Assembly: GCF_001583495.1 (NCBI RefSeq)
Contig: NZ_LQAQ01000017.1
Coordinates: 1-62,752 of the forward strand
Origin: Flammeovirga sp. SJP92
Lineage (GTDB): Bacteria; Bacteroidota; Bacteroidia; Cytophagales; Flammeovirgaceae
Length of the DNA: 62,752 nucleotides
Direction of reading: 5' to 3'
In this document: piece by piece, positions 27,166 through 36,764 of the stretch
Layout of the letters: each line of letters starts with the position of its first letter
Numbering within the stretch: the stretch's first letter is position 1
Notes under the pieces: generated by a model
The model's input: the letters and a program-made list of their open reading frames with translations, nothing else
The model's database searches: none
Told to the model about the DNA's origin: nothing
Program-made: the position numbers and the translations under genes

Positions 27166-28464
27166 ATGAGACAAAAACTTTTAAGAGAAGGAGCAAATGA
27201 ACTTAGTTATGAAATCCGCGGTATCGTAAAAAAAGCGGATAGTTTAAGAAAACTAGGTCAGAAAATCTATTGGGAAAATATCGGTGATCCCATTCAAAAA
27301 CACGCCGAAATGCCAGCATGGATGAAAGAAATAATCAGCAACTTATTGGATGAAAATGATACTTTTGGGTATTGTCATTCAAAAGGTGTTTTAGAAACAA
27401 GAGAATTTCTTGCAGAACGCACCAATACACTTCAAGGAGCTCAAATTGATGCGAATGACATCCTGTTTTTTAACGGTCTGGGTGATGCAATTTCAAAATT
27501 GTATCAGTTCTTGTTACCCACATCAAGAATCATTGGACCTTCACCTGCTTACTCTACTCACTCTTCCGCCGAAGCCGCCCACGCCAACACCACTCCATTG
27601 ACTTACAAACTGGACCCGGAAAATCACTGGTACCCTGATATGGAAGATTTGTATTTACAAGTAAAATACAATCCTAATATTGTAGGTATTCTGATCATCA
27701 ACCCTGACAACCCTACAGGCATGGTGTATCCAATGGAGATTTTAGAACGATTTGTCGCTATAGCCAAAGAGTTCAATCTGATTCTTATTTCAGATGAGAT
27801 TTACTCCAACGTTACTTACAATGGTGCACAAGCTCACCAACTTGCAGAGTACATTGGTGATGTACCAGGTATTGCATTAAAGGGAATCTCAAAAGAATTC
27901 CCTTGGCCAGGTTCTCGCTGTGGCTGGATGGAATATTACAATAAAGACAAAGATCCACAGTTTGATGGCCTTTGTCAGACCTTGGATAATGCCAAAATGA
28001 TTGAGGTTTGTTCAACTAAATTACCTCAAATGGCTATCCCTAGAATTATGAAAGATCCTAGATACCAACCGTATAGAGATGAAGCTAATAATGCTATTGG
28101 CCGAAGAGCCGAGATCATTGCGGAGCTATTAGGAGATCTTCCACAATTGACATTCAATAAAACATACGGTGCATTTTATAATACCATCATTTTCAAAGAT
28201 GGTGTCTTGAAAGAAGGACAATCCCTGAAAGTTGATAATCCTGAAATAAAGAAAATGTTGGATGAATGGACTGCCGAGGAAATGCCTCATGATAAAAGGT
28301 TCGTTTACAATCTTCTAGCAGCAAAAGGAGTTTGTGTAGTTCCAATTTCATCATTCTGCTCAGACTTACAAGGTTTCAGAGTAACACTGCTTGAAGAGAA
28401 TGAAGATTTACTGCATGAAACTTTCACACACATCAGAGAGGCTGTATTAGAATACTGTCAGTAA
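27166..28464 (+). CDS. Class I/II PLP aminotransferase
   Basis: The 432-residue fold type I aminotransferase contains NPDNPTGMVYP, SDEIYSNVTYNG (PLP-contacting aspartate and tyrosine) and the lysine block LKGISKEFPWPGSRCGW. The opening part, YWENIGDPIQKHAEMPAWMKE with GYCHSKGVLETREFL, resembles the alanine and aspartate aminotransferase subgroup. The FPWPG insertion after the lysine is unusual compared with textbook AspC. Substrate alanine, aspartate or a related amino acid; not resolved by eye. It is monocistronic between the gldA terminator and its own. Confidence 0.85.
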   Translation: MRQKLLREGANELSYEIRGIVKKADSLRKLGQKIYWENIGDPIQKHAEMPAWMKEIISNLLDENDTFGYCHSKGVLETREFLAERTNTLQGAQIDANDILFFNGLGDAISKLYQFLLPTSRIIGPSPAYSTHSSAEAAHANTTPLTYKLDPENHWYPDMEDLYLQVKYNPNIVGILIINPDNPTGMVYPMEILERFVAIAKEFNLILISDEIYSNVTYNGAQAHQLAEYIGDVPGIALKGISKEFPWPGSRCGWMEYYNKDKDPQFDGLCQTLDNAKMIEVCSTKLPQMAIPRIMKDPRYQPYRDEANNAIGRRAEIIAELLGDLPQLTFNKTYGAFYNTIIFKDGVLKEGQSLKVDNPEIKKMLDEWTAEEMPHDKRFVYNLLAAKGVCVVPISSFCSDLQGFRVTLLEENEDLLHETFTHIREAVLEYCQ

Positions 28465-28488
28465 TTTTCTAATTACAGCTATAAAACA

Positions 28489-28526
28489 TAAAAAGACCAA
28501 GTAATTCAAAACTACTTGGCCTTTTT
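28489..28526 (+). terminator. Terminator after the class I aminotransferase
   Basis: AAAAAGACCAAGTA and TACTTGGCCTTTTT form a stem with one mismatch over a short loop, 24 bases after the stop. Confidence 0.85.
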
Positions 28527-28536
28527 GTATTTTATG

Positions 28537-28625
28537 AGAGCATGTCTGGAATATATATTTTAGAAGTAAAAACTAACACTTTGAAAGGGTGATTTTTTCT
28601 AAAAGAGATGTTTCCAACATGCTCT
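28537..28625. repeat. Palindromic repeat, copy B
   Basis: AGAGCATGTCTGGAATATAT (left, from 28537) and, read as reverse complement, AGAGCATGTTGGAAACATCT (right, from 28625) are imperfect terminal inverted repeats that continue with TTTTAGAA on both sides. The ends match those of copy A at 9881-10043 but the middle is much shorter. It lies between two convergent genes, directly after a terminator. Confidence 0.55.
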
Positions 28626-28636
28626 AAATTTTCAAA

Positions 28637-30034
28637 TTAATTTCTCAATCTTCTTTTTAAACTATTCGGCATTTTATCGTCTTTATATACTTTACCGAAA
28701 GGTAAGTTCAAACCAAACCTCACATTAGCTGTTTTTGCTTGATCCCATTGAAATCCTGCTGTAAGAATATTGTCTGAAACAACATAAAGTTGGAATCCTG
28801 GGAAACCAAATGACACCAATGCACCAAGATTTGCATAGCTTGACTTGTCTGCTGTATAACTAAGACCTAAGCCAAAAAATCTACCAAATTGCTTATCTAA
28901 GGATAAAGTCAATGAAGGATAATAATCTCCTTTGTAGAACATTTGAGAGAATAAAACACCCGCAGTTGTGTGTTTCCAAACCTCATATGTAGTCGCTAAG
29001 TTCACGATTGTAGGCAATGTAGAGGTGCTTTCCACAGACAAAGTATCTGTATTTTCGAAAATAACAGAATCCGAAATAGAAGGGAACGAATCATCAACAT
29101 TTCCATTAAATAGCTCAATAATATCAACACCAGAATAAGAAATATTGTCTAGTGGTGCTACATAGTTATTACTATTGTCTTTCCACTTGATTGCTCCTAA
29201 GTTTCTAACTGATGCTTCAAAAGTCAACTCATCATTGAATTGATAAACCGCACCTAAATCAATTGCAAAACCGGTATTTGATAGTGAACTAAATGATTTA
29301 GTGAATTCATCATTTTCTAAATCTACATCAAGATTTCCTTCTTCATCAACAATTTCTCCTAACCCTCTTGATCTCATGGCAATATCTCCACCAAAACTTA
29401 AGTTCATTGCTGCATTATCTTCTTGAAGAACAAAGCCATTGATTTGACCATTCAATTGATGTGTTCCAAATAAGAATTTCAATGTTGCACCCACTACAAG
29501 CTTGTCGTTAATTCTATAATTACCACCTAAGCTGATATCATAAAATCCATAAACATCTGCAATTGTGCTTATATCATGCTTCACTCCAAGATATTCATCT
29601 TGTCCTGTACCTGTTAAAAGTGGTCTGAAAAGTCCTTCAGAATAAGTAAGGTGCTCAATCACTTGATAATTTACACTCAAGTTCACTCCCCATTTATCTT
29701 TTTGGTAGTAAGCACCGATAATTTCTGTAGCAACAGAAGAAAGTTGTGTATTCTCTGGATCTAGTTTATCCAAGAAACCATTTACATCAAGAATAGTGGA
29801 ATCATTTCTTTCCATGTAAACATCATTGAAATTAAACTGATTGTAAACATGCAAAGAATTGTTCAACGCTGGAAAAGCTAATGTAAATTTAGCCTCAGAT
29901 TGTTTTGCAGGATTATATTTCATGGACTGAGCAACGCTGTTCATAAAATATAAAGTATTCACTTGCTGTGCCCTGACCTGAGATGCAAATGCAAGTGTAA
30001 ATAAACTAAAAAATATATATTTTAAATTTTTCAT
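28637..30034 (-). CDS. DUF5723-type outer-membrane beta-barrel protein
   Basis: The 465-residue protein has a signal peptide ending ASQVRAQ and then the opening typical of the DUF5723 family (NTLYFMNSVAQSMKYNPAKQ). The remainder is a series of alternating amphipathic strands, such as NLSVNYQV, ISLGGNYRI and FGLGLSYTADK, with conserved turn residues. The family is found in Bacteroidota and its function is not known; an outer-membrane channel or scaffold is the usual guess. It lies 31 bases after a large lipoprotein gene and is probably cotranscribed with it. Confidence 0.8.
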   Translation of the reverse strand: MKNLKYIFFSLFTLAFASQVRAQQVNTLYFMNSVAQSMKYNPAKQSEAKFTLAFPALNNSLHVYNQFNFNDVYMERNDSTILDVNGFLDKLDPENTQLSSVATEIIGAYYQKDKWGVNLSVNYQVIEHLTYSEGLFRPLLTGTGQDEYLGVKHDISTIADVYGFYDISLGGNYRINDKLVVGATLKFLFGTHQLNGQINGFVLQEDNAAMNLSFGGDIAMRSRGLGEIVDEEGNLDVDLENDEFTKSFSSLSNTGFAIDLGAVYQFNDELTFEASVRNLGAIKWKDNSNNYVAPLDNISYSGVDIIELFNGNVDDSFPSISDSVIFENTDTLSVESTSTLPTIVNLATTYEVWKHTTAGVLFSQMFYKGDYYPSLTLSLDKQFGRFFGLGLSYTADKSSYANLGALVSFGFPGFQLYVVSDNILTAGFQWDQAKTANVRFGLNLPFGKVYKDDKMPNSLKRRLRN

Positions 30035-30065
30035 TGGATCTTGCTTTAAATAGATAAGAGGATAA

Positions 30066-31763
30066 TTAAAAATCTATGTCAATAGTACCTTCCAGTAGAA
30101 TGCCCATTTCAATCGTCATTTTCTGATCTGCTGTAATTTGGACCGGCTCTGGAGTTGCTGTTGATGGGTCAGCATCTGCTGCTAACTCAAAACTAATATC
30201 AACATAACCTGCATTTAAAATTGCTCTTACCTGATCCTCTGTTAAATCTGTTTCCAGGTAATTTGTTGAAGGTCCTGTAACAATACCATCAGCTGATGTT
30301 TCAGCAGCCAATATAAGTTTGTTATTATCATTTCCTCCATTAATAAAGATCTCTGAAGTGACTGTGCCATTTTCTGATGTCTTTGTTGTTAACTTCAAAG
30401 TACCTTCAATCGGCAAACCGTTTGTTACTTCAGACCTTAATATTGCTGAATTGATGCTTTGAATCTCACTAGTCAAATCAAAATCAACAGTAGAACCACT
30501 TTCAAAAGCCATATCTGTAAATCCTAAGTATAAAGGAATTCTTGCTGCGAAATAAGCTTTCACCTCAGCGCCCTTTGAAAATAACACTTCATCGCCAGAT
30601 TGTAAATTATAACTTGCTTCACCTGCGTAAGCAATCTTCACAGGTCTGATATTTAATAAATCAGCTGTTTCACAAGCAAAAACGTTCGTCACTTCCACCT
30701 CATCAAATGAAGTAGCTGGATTTACATTGATCAACTGAGAACAAGATGTTCCTTCAATTGCATCTGTTGAATCACTGTTAAAGTTTAGAGGGGCTCTTAC
30801 ACCACTTTTATTTTCTCCATAGATTCCTCCATTTTCACTTAGGTCAATTGAGATACCTGCACCAATAGGATTGTTGAATCTAAATTGAACTGTTGGTGAT
30901 TTGAAATTGATTTGAGCATCCTCTGGAAAAACGTCAGATAAATAGTCTGTATCAATTTCTTCCATCGGGATGTCTAATGATGCTGTCTGCTGACTGCCAA
31001 AAAGTAACTTTACTCTATCTGCAGTATTTGTAGGTGTCAACTGTACTCCCGAGATAAAACCTGTAGGATCACCATCTGCATCTGTAATTGAAATGGAAAG
31101 TGTTGGTGTATTCCCCATCAGACTCAACGCTACATTTGTAAGTGGCAACGTGATTGTTGATGTTGAGAAAGAAGTAACCGTTTCTGAAACTGTAATTGAA
31201 GTTCCTTGATCACTTTCTATTCCTGAAATCGATAATACAACCTTGTCTCCAGGTGTAGCTCTATAATCTACCTGCAGACCTCCTCTTTCAAATCTTAAAT
31301 AAGAAATTGTTACATCATCTTGAATATCATTGCCTAAAGGAATACAGTAATTTGCCCCTTCACAACCTCCAGAAACATCAGCACTAAAGCCAACACTAAT
31401 TGGTGTTAAAAAAGGGATTTCAGTAGGAATAGGATCTGGAAAATCAATGCTGAAAAAATCATCCTCACTTGCACTACCAAAAGCTTGTACAAGGTCGTTA
31501 GTTGAAGCAATATCAAATGAGTCTTCAAAAGTAAAGTATAAGTCTCCTGTAACAGGATCTGTTTGCAAGTCTTCTAAGTCTTCCTCTGACAGGAGATCTC
31601 TAAAACCAACTCCACTGTTACCATTGATCAATGGAATACCAATTTTATAGTTTTCTAAAGGTGGGATTACTAGTTCGTTTATATCAGGTCCACATGAAGT
31701 AAAGATCATAGCTACTGCTAATGCAAGTAACCCTGCTCGACTAAAGAGTTTTTGTATATACAT
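30066..31763 (-). CDS. Large hypothetical lipoprotein
   Basis: The start is set at the ATG at 31763 because MYIQKLFSRAGLLALAVAMI then runs directly into the lipobox FTSC, with the lipidated cysteine about residue 24; the frame back to 31811 only adds residues before the signal. The 565-residue product is beta-rich and Asp/Thr-rich, with ADGDPTGF and similar turns. One cysteine pair (GCEGANYC) is visible near residue 150, and another cysteine lies near CSQLI. It likely sits on the outer membrane and, with the DUF5723 barrel encoded downstream, could form a two-protein surface complex. No domain is recognised. Confidence 0.7.
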   Translation of the reverse strand: MYIQKLFSRAGLLALAVAMIFTSCGPDINELVIPPLENYKIGIPLINGNSGVGFRDLLSEEDLEDLQTDPVTGDLYFTFEDSFDIASTNDLVQAFGSASEDDFFSIDFPDPIPTEIPFLTPISVGFSADVSGGCEGANYCIPLGNDIQDDVTISYLRFERGGLQVDYRATPGDKVVLSISGIESDQGTSITVSETVTSFSTSTITLPLTNVALSLMGNTPTLSISITDADGDPTGFISGVQLTPTNTADRVKLLFGSQQTASLDIPMEEIDTDYLSDVFPEDAQINFKSPTVQFRFNNPIGAGISIDLSENGGIYGENKSGVRAPLNFNSDSTDAIEGTSCSQLINVNPATSFDEVEVTNVFACETADLLNIRPVKIAYAGEASYNLQSGDEVLFSKGAEVKAYFAARIPLYLGFTDMAFESGSTVDFDLTSEIQSINSAILRSEVTNGLPIEGTLKLTTKTSENGTVTSEIFINGGNDNNKLILAAETSADGIVTGPSTNYLETDLTEDQVRAILNAGYVDISFELAADADPSTATPEPVQITADQKMTIEMGILLEGTIDIDF

Positions 31764-32010
31764 TTTTAAAAAGTTAAGAGCAAAAAATACAATTGATAGG
31801 TTATTCATCAATTAACATGTTACGAACGTAAATTTAACACATTTTTCAATTCGTTAATACAAATAAAATAAATGTTTTGTACAACATGGTTAAAATCTAA
31901 TTTAATTTTATATTTAGTTCCTATTAAATCACTTTTTGTCACAATTGATGATCCATTTTTCTACCTGTTTTTGATGATGGAGATTTGTTTTGACCTCATT
32001 AAAATACAAT

Positions 32011-35000
32011 ATGCTAACAGCAAAAGATTATTATAATTATTTATACAACACTATTAATAATGAAGAATTTACCCTCCCACAAAAACATCACAGAATCAAG
32101 GATTTATTAGAGTGGCTTTGTAAAGATCAGACAAAAAGTGAGAAGATTCTACTTTCTAGTTTATTTGCACGAATAGCCTATATAGGTCAAAAATTAAAGC
32201 TTCCTCAACATTTAGTATGGCGATTACAAAAAGTTAGAATTAATGATAGGTTGTCCAAAAGGACTGCCAAAGTCATTAGTTTTCATGATATAAACTTTGC
32301 CTGCAGGAGTGTTGCTGAAACTGTTAAAATTATATATAACGAGGAGATCCTTAACGTATTAGACAAAGCTTTGCCCCCACTTCCAACCATGGAAGAATCC
32401 AAAAAGCAGAAAGAAAATTTCATTGATACATTAAGGGTTGAAGTAATCAAAATTGATGAGGAAAATAAACTCCTGTATTGCATTGAAGATGATGATGCTG
32501 AAAGTGAAACACCCATCAAAGTGAGGTATGATGTACTGAATATCAATGACATCTATACCACCACGATCGCTAAAATTTGGGAAGGCATTCAACTGCACTT
32601 ATTGAATGTAAAACTAAGCAGTGATGATCATTTTATCCCTCAGCATTTTGTACTTGAACCTGATTTTCTGGTGGATGTGACCACTGTTGCAGAATCATTT
32701 ACAAGAACTGGAAGTATTCCACTGAATATGCTTTTAAAGAAGTTTACTCCCTCAGCATCAAGTGTTCCAATACTGCTGGGTAGTGTGGCCAACTTCTTTC
32801 TAGATGAAGCTATTCATGCAGAAGATCCAAATACATTAAAGTTTATCGATGTATTTACAAAAACCTTCAAAGCGAACCCGCTTGATTACATCACGCTGCC
32901 TGAACTAGAAAGCAAATCGGGTTTTAATGAATTTATGCAAAATGCTCAGTTTCAGTTTCAAAACATCATTAAAACAGTCAATGACAACTTCAGACAACAG
33001 GGCATAGATAAAGATGGTTGCAGTATTGAACCTTCTTTCTATTCTCCAAAATACGGTATTCAAGGACGTCTTGATCTTCTACACATCAACAATGAAAAAC
33101 ATGAATATAGAATTGTTGAATTGAAGTCTGGTAAACCTCCACAAGCAGGATTAGGCAATGCGGGATTGTGGAGCAATCATGCCGTCCAAACCTTGATGTA
33201 TCAAATGTTATTGAAGGATGCTTTTCAATGTGAACAGCAAAGTATCTTCCCGATGATCTTTTATTCAAAAGCTACTCAAGCTCCATTAAGATACGATACT
33301 TACACTTCCAAAATGGAGCAATTGATCATTTATACCAGAAATGAAATGGTATTGAATGAACTCCTTCTTTCTAAGTCAGAAACATTACAGGATGTTGGCG
33401 CTGTATTGCGTCAAGTCAATGAAATCGCTTTTGCTGGTGCTGCACCTTTCGTCAAAAAAGAAGTCAATAATTTCATACAGAATATTAGAAGCCTCACACA
33501 ATTAGAAAGGGCCTATCTTTTCTCATTCATCAGTTTTATTGCCAAAGAGCATCAATTGGCCAAAGTGGGTGATACTATTTTCAACCAAGGTGTTGCCTCT
33601 TTGTGGCTAGATGATTTTGATACGAAAAAAGATAGTTTTAAAATTTTATTTGATTTAGAACTCTCAGAAAATTTTGCCAATGACCCTACGCCTATTTTGG
33701 TGTTTAAAAGAACAAACCCCGAAAATGCTTTTGTCAATTTTAGAGAAGGAGATATTGTCACGCTTTATCCAAGAAATTCTTCTGAAGAATTGCCTACACA
33801 TGGACAAATTAATAAAGGGACAATTACAAAAATCAGTAAGGACGAAATCATTATCCAATTGAGACACCAACAGAGAAATGATGAAATCTTTGACGCAGCT
33901 ACTCATTGGGCACTAGAAGGTGACTTTATGGAAGCTTCTTTTAATGCGATGTACAGAGGCTTGTACCAATTTATTACTTGGAATAATAAGAAGAAAAAAG
34001 ACATTCTACTTGGCCTTCAACCTCCTACTTACCCTTCCAAAATGTTTACGCATGAGGAAGTTTTGGAATTGGCTCAAGATAAAAACCTCAATAAAGTGGA
34101 GTTGAATACGCTATCAAAAGCTTTATCAACTGAGGATTATTGTTTGGTAGTTGGCCCTCCTGGTACGGGAAAAACATCAAGAATGCTGAAAAACCTAGCA
34201 CATATACTTTACCATACAGATAAGGAAAGAAATATATTATTTATTGCCTACACCAATAGAGCTGTTGATGAAATTTGTGAAGCTTTAGAAGAAGCTATTA
34301 CAACACCTCTTTCTGATGGTAGAAAGTTTTTGAGGATTGGATCGGAACATTCCTGTGCCCCTCAATACAGAAATAATCTTATGAATAAATTGGCTGAAGG
34401 TGCCAATAATAGGGTTTCGCTTAGAAAAGGAATAGAACAGCATAGAGTTTTTGTGACTACTTTGGCGTCTATTTCTGGAAGAGTTTCTTTATTTAAAATC
34501 AAGAAATTTGATATGGCTATTATTGATGAAGCCTCTCAAATTTTAGAACCTCAGCTGGTCGATCTCTTGACAAAAGTAAATCGTTTTGTATTGATTGGAG
34601 ATCAAAAACAGCTTCCTGCCATCACTCAGCAAGACAAGAGTATATCTGAAATTAAATTTAAAGGTTTGGATGAAATTCACCTTACTAACAGGCGTAATGC
34701 TTACTTCGAAAGAATTTTTGCTTTATGTCAGAAAAACAATTGGGACTGGGCTTTTGATCAACTCAAAAACCAAGGAAGGATGCACGAGGAACTTGGGTAT
34801 TTTGCCAATGAATATTTTTATCAAGGCAACCTCATGACTGTGCCACTGCCTTGGCAAAGTGAAAGTATCAAATGGGAGATCAAAGAAACGGATACAGCCC
34901 TTGAGAAATTACTAAAAGAAAAACGTTTGTTATTCTTCCCTACTCGAAACACTTCCATTTCAACTTCTGATAAAATCAACATGGAGGAAGCTCGAAAAAT

Positions 35001-35433
35001 TGCACAAGTTGCTGTATTGACAAGGAAAAGATATTTGGAAGAAAAAGGACATTTTGATATTGATAAAACGCTTGGAATTATTGCTCCTTATCGAAATCAA
35101 ATTGCTGCAATTCGTCAAGCATTAGAAGAAATTGGATTTGCAGAAGCAAATCAGATTAGTATTGATACCGTTGAACGTTATCAGGGCAGTCAGAGAGAAG
35201 TGATATTAATTTCGTTTTGTGCCAACACGCCTTTCCAGCTTCAGAACATGCTTTCACTTACAGAAGATGGAGTGGTGGACAGAAAGCTTAACGTGGCGAT
35301 CACAAGAGCAAAACAACAAATGATCTTTTTAGGAAATCCTTCTATTCTTATCCGTTCCTCAATTCATGAACATTTAATGAACTGGATAAAAGAAAAAAAG
35401 GGTTGGATTGAGGATGACTCTTCATTATTTTAG
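32011..35433 (+). CDS. RecB-type nuclease fused to SF1 helicase (Dna2-like)
   Basis: The 1140-residue protein starts at the ATG at 32011; an upstream TTG (31990) would add seven residues. Residues about 270-480 hold a PD-(D/E)xK nuclease core: GRLD at 352-355 and VELKSG at 369-374 give D355, E370 and K372. A superfamily 1B helicase follows: Walker A GPPGTGKT at 715-722, Walker B DEAS at 839-842, and the motif V-VI region VERYQGSQREVILISF then NVAITRAKQQ. This order is that of Dna2. No iron-sulfur cysteine cluster is obvious. A role in end processing or phage restriction are both possible; the window shows no partner gene. Confidence 0.85.
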   Translation: MLTAKDYYNYLYNTINNEEFTLPQKHHRIKDLLEWLCKDQTKSEKILLSSLFARIAYIGQKLKLPQHLVWRLQKVRINDRLSKRTAKVISFHDINFACRSVAETVKIIYNEEILNVLDKALPPLPTMEESKKQKENFIDTLRVEVIKIDEENKLLYCIEDDDAESETPIKVRYDVLNINDIYTTTIAKIWEGIQLHLLNVKLSSDDHFIPQHFVLEPDFLVDVTTVAESFTRTGSIPLNMLLKKFTPSASSVPILLGSVANFFLDEAIHAEDPNTLKFIDVFTKTFKANPLDYITLPELESKSGFNEFMQNAQFQFQNIIKTVNDNFRQQGIDKDGCSIEPSFYSPKYGIQGRLDLLHINNEKHEYRIVELKSGKPPQAGLGNAGLWSNHAVQTLMYQMLLKDAFQCEQQSIFPMIFYSKATQAPLRYDTYTSKMEQLIIYTRNEMVLNELLLSKSETLQDVGAVLRQVNEIAFAGAAPFVKKEVNNFIQNIRSLTQLERAYLFSFISFIAKEHQLAKVGDTIFNQGVASLWLDDFDTKKDSFKILFDLELSENFANDPTPILVFKRTNPENAFVNFREGDIVTLYPRNSSEELPTHGQINKGTITKISKDEIIIQLRHQQRNDEIFDAATHWALEGDFMEASFNAMYRGLYQFITWNNKKKKDILLGLQPPTYPSKMFTHEEVLELAQDKNLNKVELNTLSKALSTEDYCLVVGPPGTGKTSRMLKNLAHILYHTDKERNILFIAYTNRAVDEICEALEEAITTPLSDGRKFLRIGSEHSCAPQYRNNLMNKLAEGANNRVSLRKGIEQHRVFVTTLASISGRVSLFKIKKFDMAIIDEASQILEPQLVDLLTKVNRFVLIGDQKQLPAITQQDKSISEIKFKGLDEIHLTNRRNAYFERIFALCQKNNWDWAFDQLKNQGRMHEELGYFANEYFYQGNLMTVPLPWQSESIKWEIKETDTALEKLLKEKRLLFFPTRNTSISTSDKINMEEARKIAQVAVLTRKRYLEEKGHFDIDKTLGIIAPYRNQIAAIRQALEEIGFAEANQISIDTVERYQGSQREVILISFCANTPFQLQNMLSLTEDGVVDRKLNVAITRAKQQMIFLGNPSILIRSSIHEHLMNWIKEKKGWIEDDSSLF

Positions 35434-35594
35434 TAGTGCTAGTACTTGGCTAAATATAATTTTTCACTAATTCTTTTATTATTTTTTGTAAGTATATCGT
35501 AGTAAAACGTCTTATTTATGGTTCTACTTCATTTTTTTGAAGGCAGTAATCCCAAAACAATAATGAGAATTAGTGTAATTTTTATCTAAAAACA

Positions 35595-36110
35595 ATGAAA
35601 GATTTTGATGAATACTGTGAGTGTGCAAGGGATAACTTTTGCAACTTCGTTCAAAACAGTGATAAATATACGCCTGAAGAAAGTTCTTATTTAGTGGAAC
35701 ACAGTTTGGGAAAAGGCGTTTCAAAGATATTCAGAGTGGGCTATATCTTAATCGTATGGAGTTTTGTAGCTGTTTGGATCGATAATATTCTCATTCCTGG
35801 AGCGGCGGGTTACACTTTTGTTAAACAAGAAATCAGTTTAGCCACTGCCATCCCAATTATCTTTTTAGTAACCAATGCCACACTAAAGGCTATTTTTATA
35901 AAATGGAGACTGAAAAGTCAAATTTCAGTAGGTGGAGCATATCTTGCCAGCGTCCCTTATATTGGTTTTGCGTTTTTACTAAAATCACAGTTTAAAACAG
36001 ATAAATTACTTTATATAGCGTCTAAAGATTATTTTTTATATCAAAAAGTGGTCATAAAAAACAGTGTTAGATCCTTTTTCAAGCTTAGTAAAAAAGATAT
36101 TCCAGCTTAA
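35595..36110 (+). CDS. Hypothetical membrane protein
   Basis: The 171-residue protein has an acidic, cysteine-containing N-terminus (MKDFDEYCECARDNFCNF) and hydrophobic segments around 48-68, 82-100 and 118-132. The C-terminus is basic. No family is recognised. Its stop overlaps the stop of the convergent Rrf2 gene by four bases. The gene lies 161 bases after the helicase gene on the same strand; cotranscription is possible but not shown. Confidence 0.6.
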   Translation: MKDFDEYCECARDNFCNFVQNSDKYTPEESSYLVEHSLGKGVSKIFRVGYILIVWSFVAVWIDNILIPGAAGYTFVKQEISLATAIPIIFLVTNATLKAIFIKWRLKSQISVGGAYLASVPYIGFAFLLKSQFKTDKLLYIASKDYFLYQKVVIKNSVRSFFKLSKKDIPA

Positions 36111-36544
36111 TATTTTAATGCTAAGAAGGACAAACCTCCTTCCACATCATTACTCAAATCTTTTAAAGTTGTTGATTTCAACATCTGATTGATTGAAGCA
36201 CGTATAGACTTGAACTTGGCATGCATTGGACAAGGCTGGTCATCAGAACATTCTAAAAAACCTAAACCACAACCCGTCATCAACAGATCACCATCTATTG
36301 CTTCAACCACAGCATAAAGTGGCGTATTTTGCTGTGCCTCATCCAAGAAAAAACCTCCCCTTGGCCCCTTTATGGATTGAATCACACCTTGCCTGGATAA
36401 CTGTTGCAGAATTTTTGCGGTAAAAGGTTCAGGTGTTGCCGTTACCTCTGCAATTTCTTTTGCTCCTATTTTCTTCCCTTCATTACTTCTTTGGGTAATT
36501 AAAATTAGTGCTCTGATACCGTAAGTACACGCTTTTGAAAACAT
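36107..36544 (-). CDS. Rrf2-family regulator with three-cysteine motif
   Basis: The 145-residue protein is a winged-helix regulator of the Rrf2 family (IscR, NsrR). The start is placed at 36544 because MFSKACTYGIRALILI then matches the family N-terminus; a longer frame back to 36613 would run through a promoter-like TATATTTG. The recognition part QGVIQSIKGPRGGFFL is typical. C92, C99 and C105 (GCGLGFLECSDDQPCPMH) lie where IscR and NsrR hold their iron-sulfur cluster, so redox, iron or NO sensing is inferred. A 15-base palindrome at 36596-36610 upstream may be its operator. The divergent gene encodes a PepSY-like membrane protein. Confidence 0.85.
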   Translation of the reverse strand: MFSKACTYGIRALILITQRSNEGKKIGAKEIAEVTATPEPFTAKILQQLSRQGVIQSIKGPRGGFFLDEAQQNTPLYAVVEAIDGDLLMTGCGLGFLECSDDQPCPMHAKFKSIRASINQMLKSTTLKDLSNDVEGGLSFLALKY

Positions 36545-36588
36545 CAATTTTTCTTTGAAAGTTTTATGTATTGAAATTGTTCCGTACA

Positions 36589-36641
36589 CAAATATACTCT
36601 TTTTAAGAGTCAATACAGGAAAATATTAAAAGATATTTTTG
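36589..36641. promoter_or_regulatory. Divergent control region with palindrome and two -7-like boxes
   Basis: On the minus strand TATATTTG (36596-36589) fits the -7 consensus for the Rrf2 gene. ACTCTTTTTAAGAGT (36596-36610) is a perfect dyad with 6-base arms just upstream of it. On the plus strand TATTTTTG (36634-36641) could serve the PepSY-like gene. No -33 box is found at proper spacing for either. The layout suits autoregulation by the Rrf2 protein. Confidence 0.4.
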
Positions 36642-36764
36642 TCTTTTATTATTTTTTATAATAGGTTTGTATTCAAGAAGAACAGAATTAAAACAGTAGC
36701 TTATTGTTCTTCAGCATTTATCAGAATTATCCTTTCCAACCTTAGGCTGGAGTACAGACTTCCA

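Noticed and set aside
36545-36613. Longer start for the Rrf2 gene
   Set aside because: The added residues run through a TATATTTG box and are not part of the family N-terminus.
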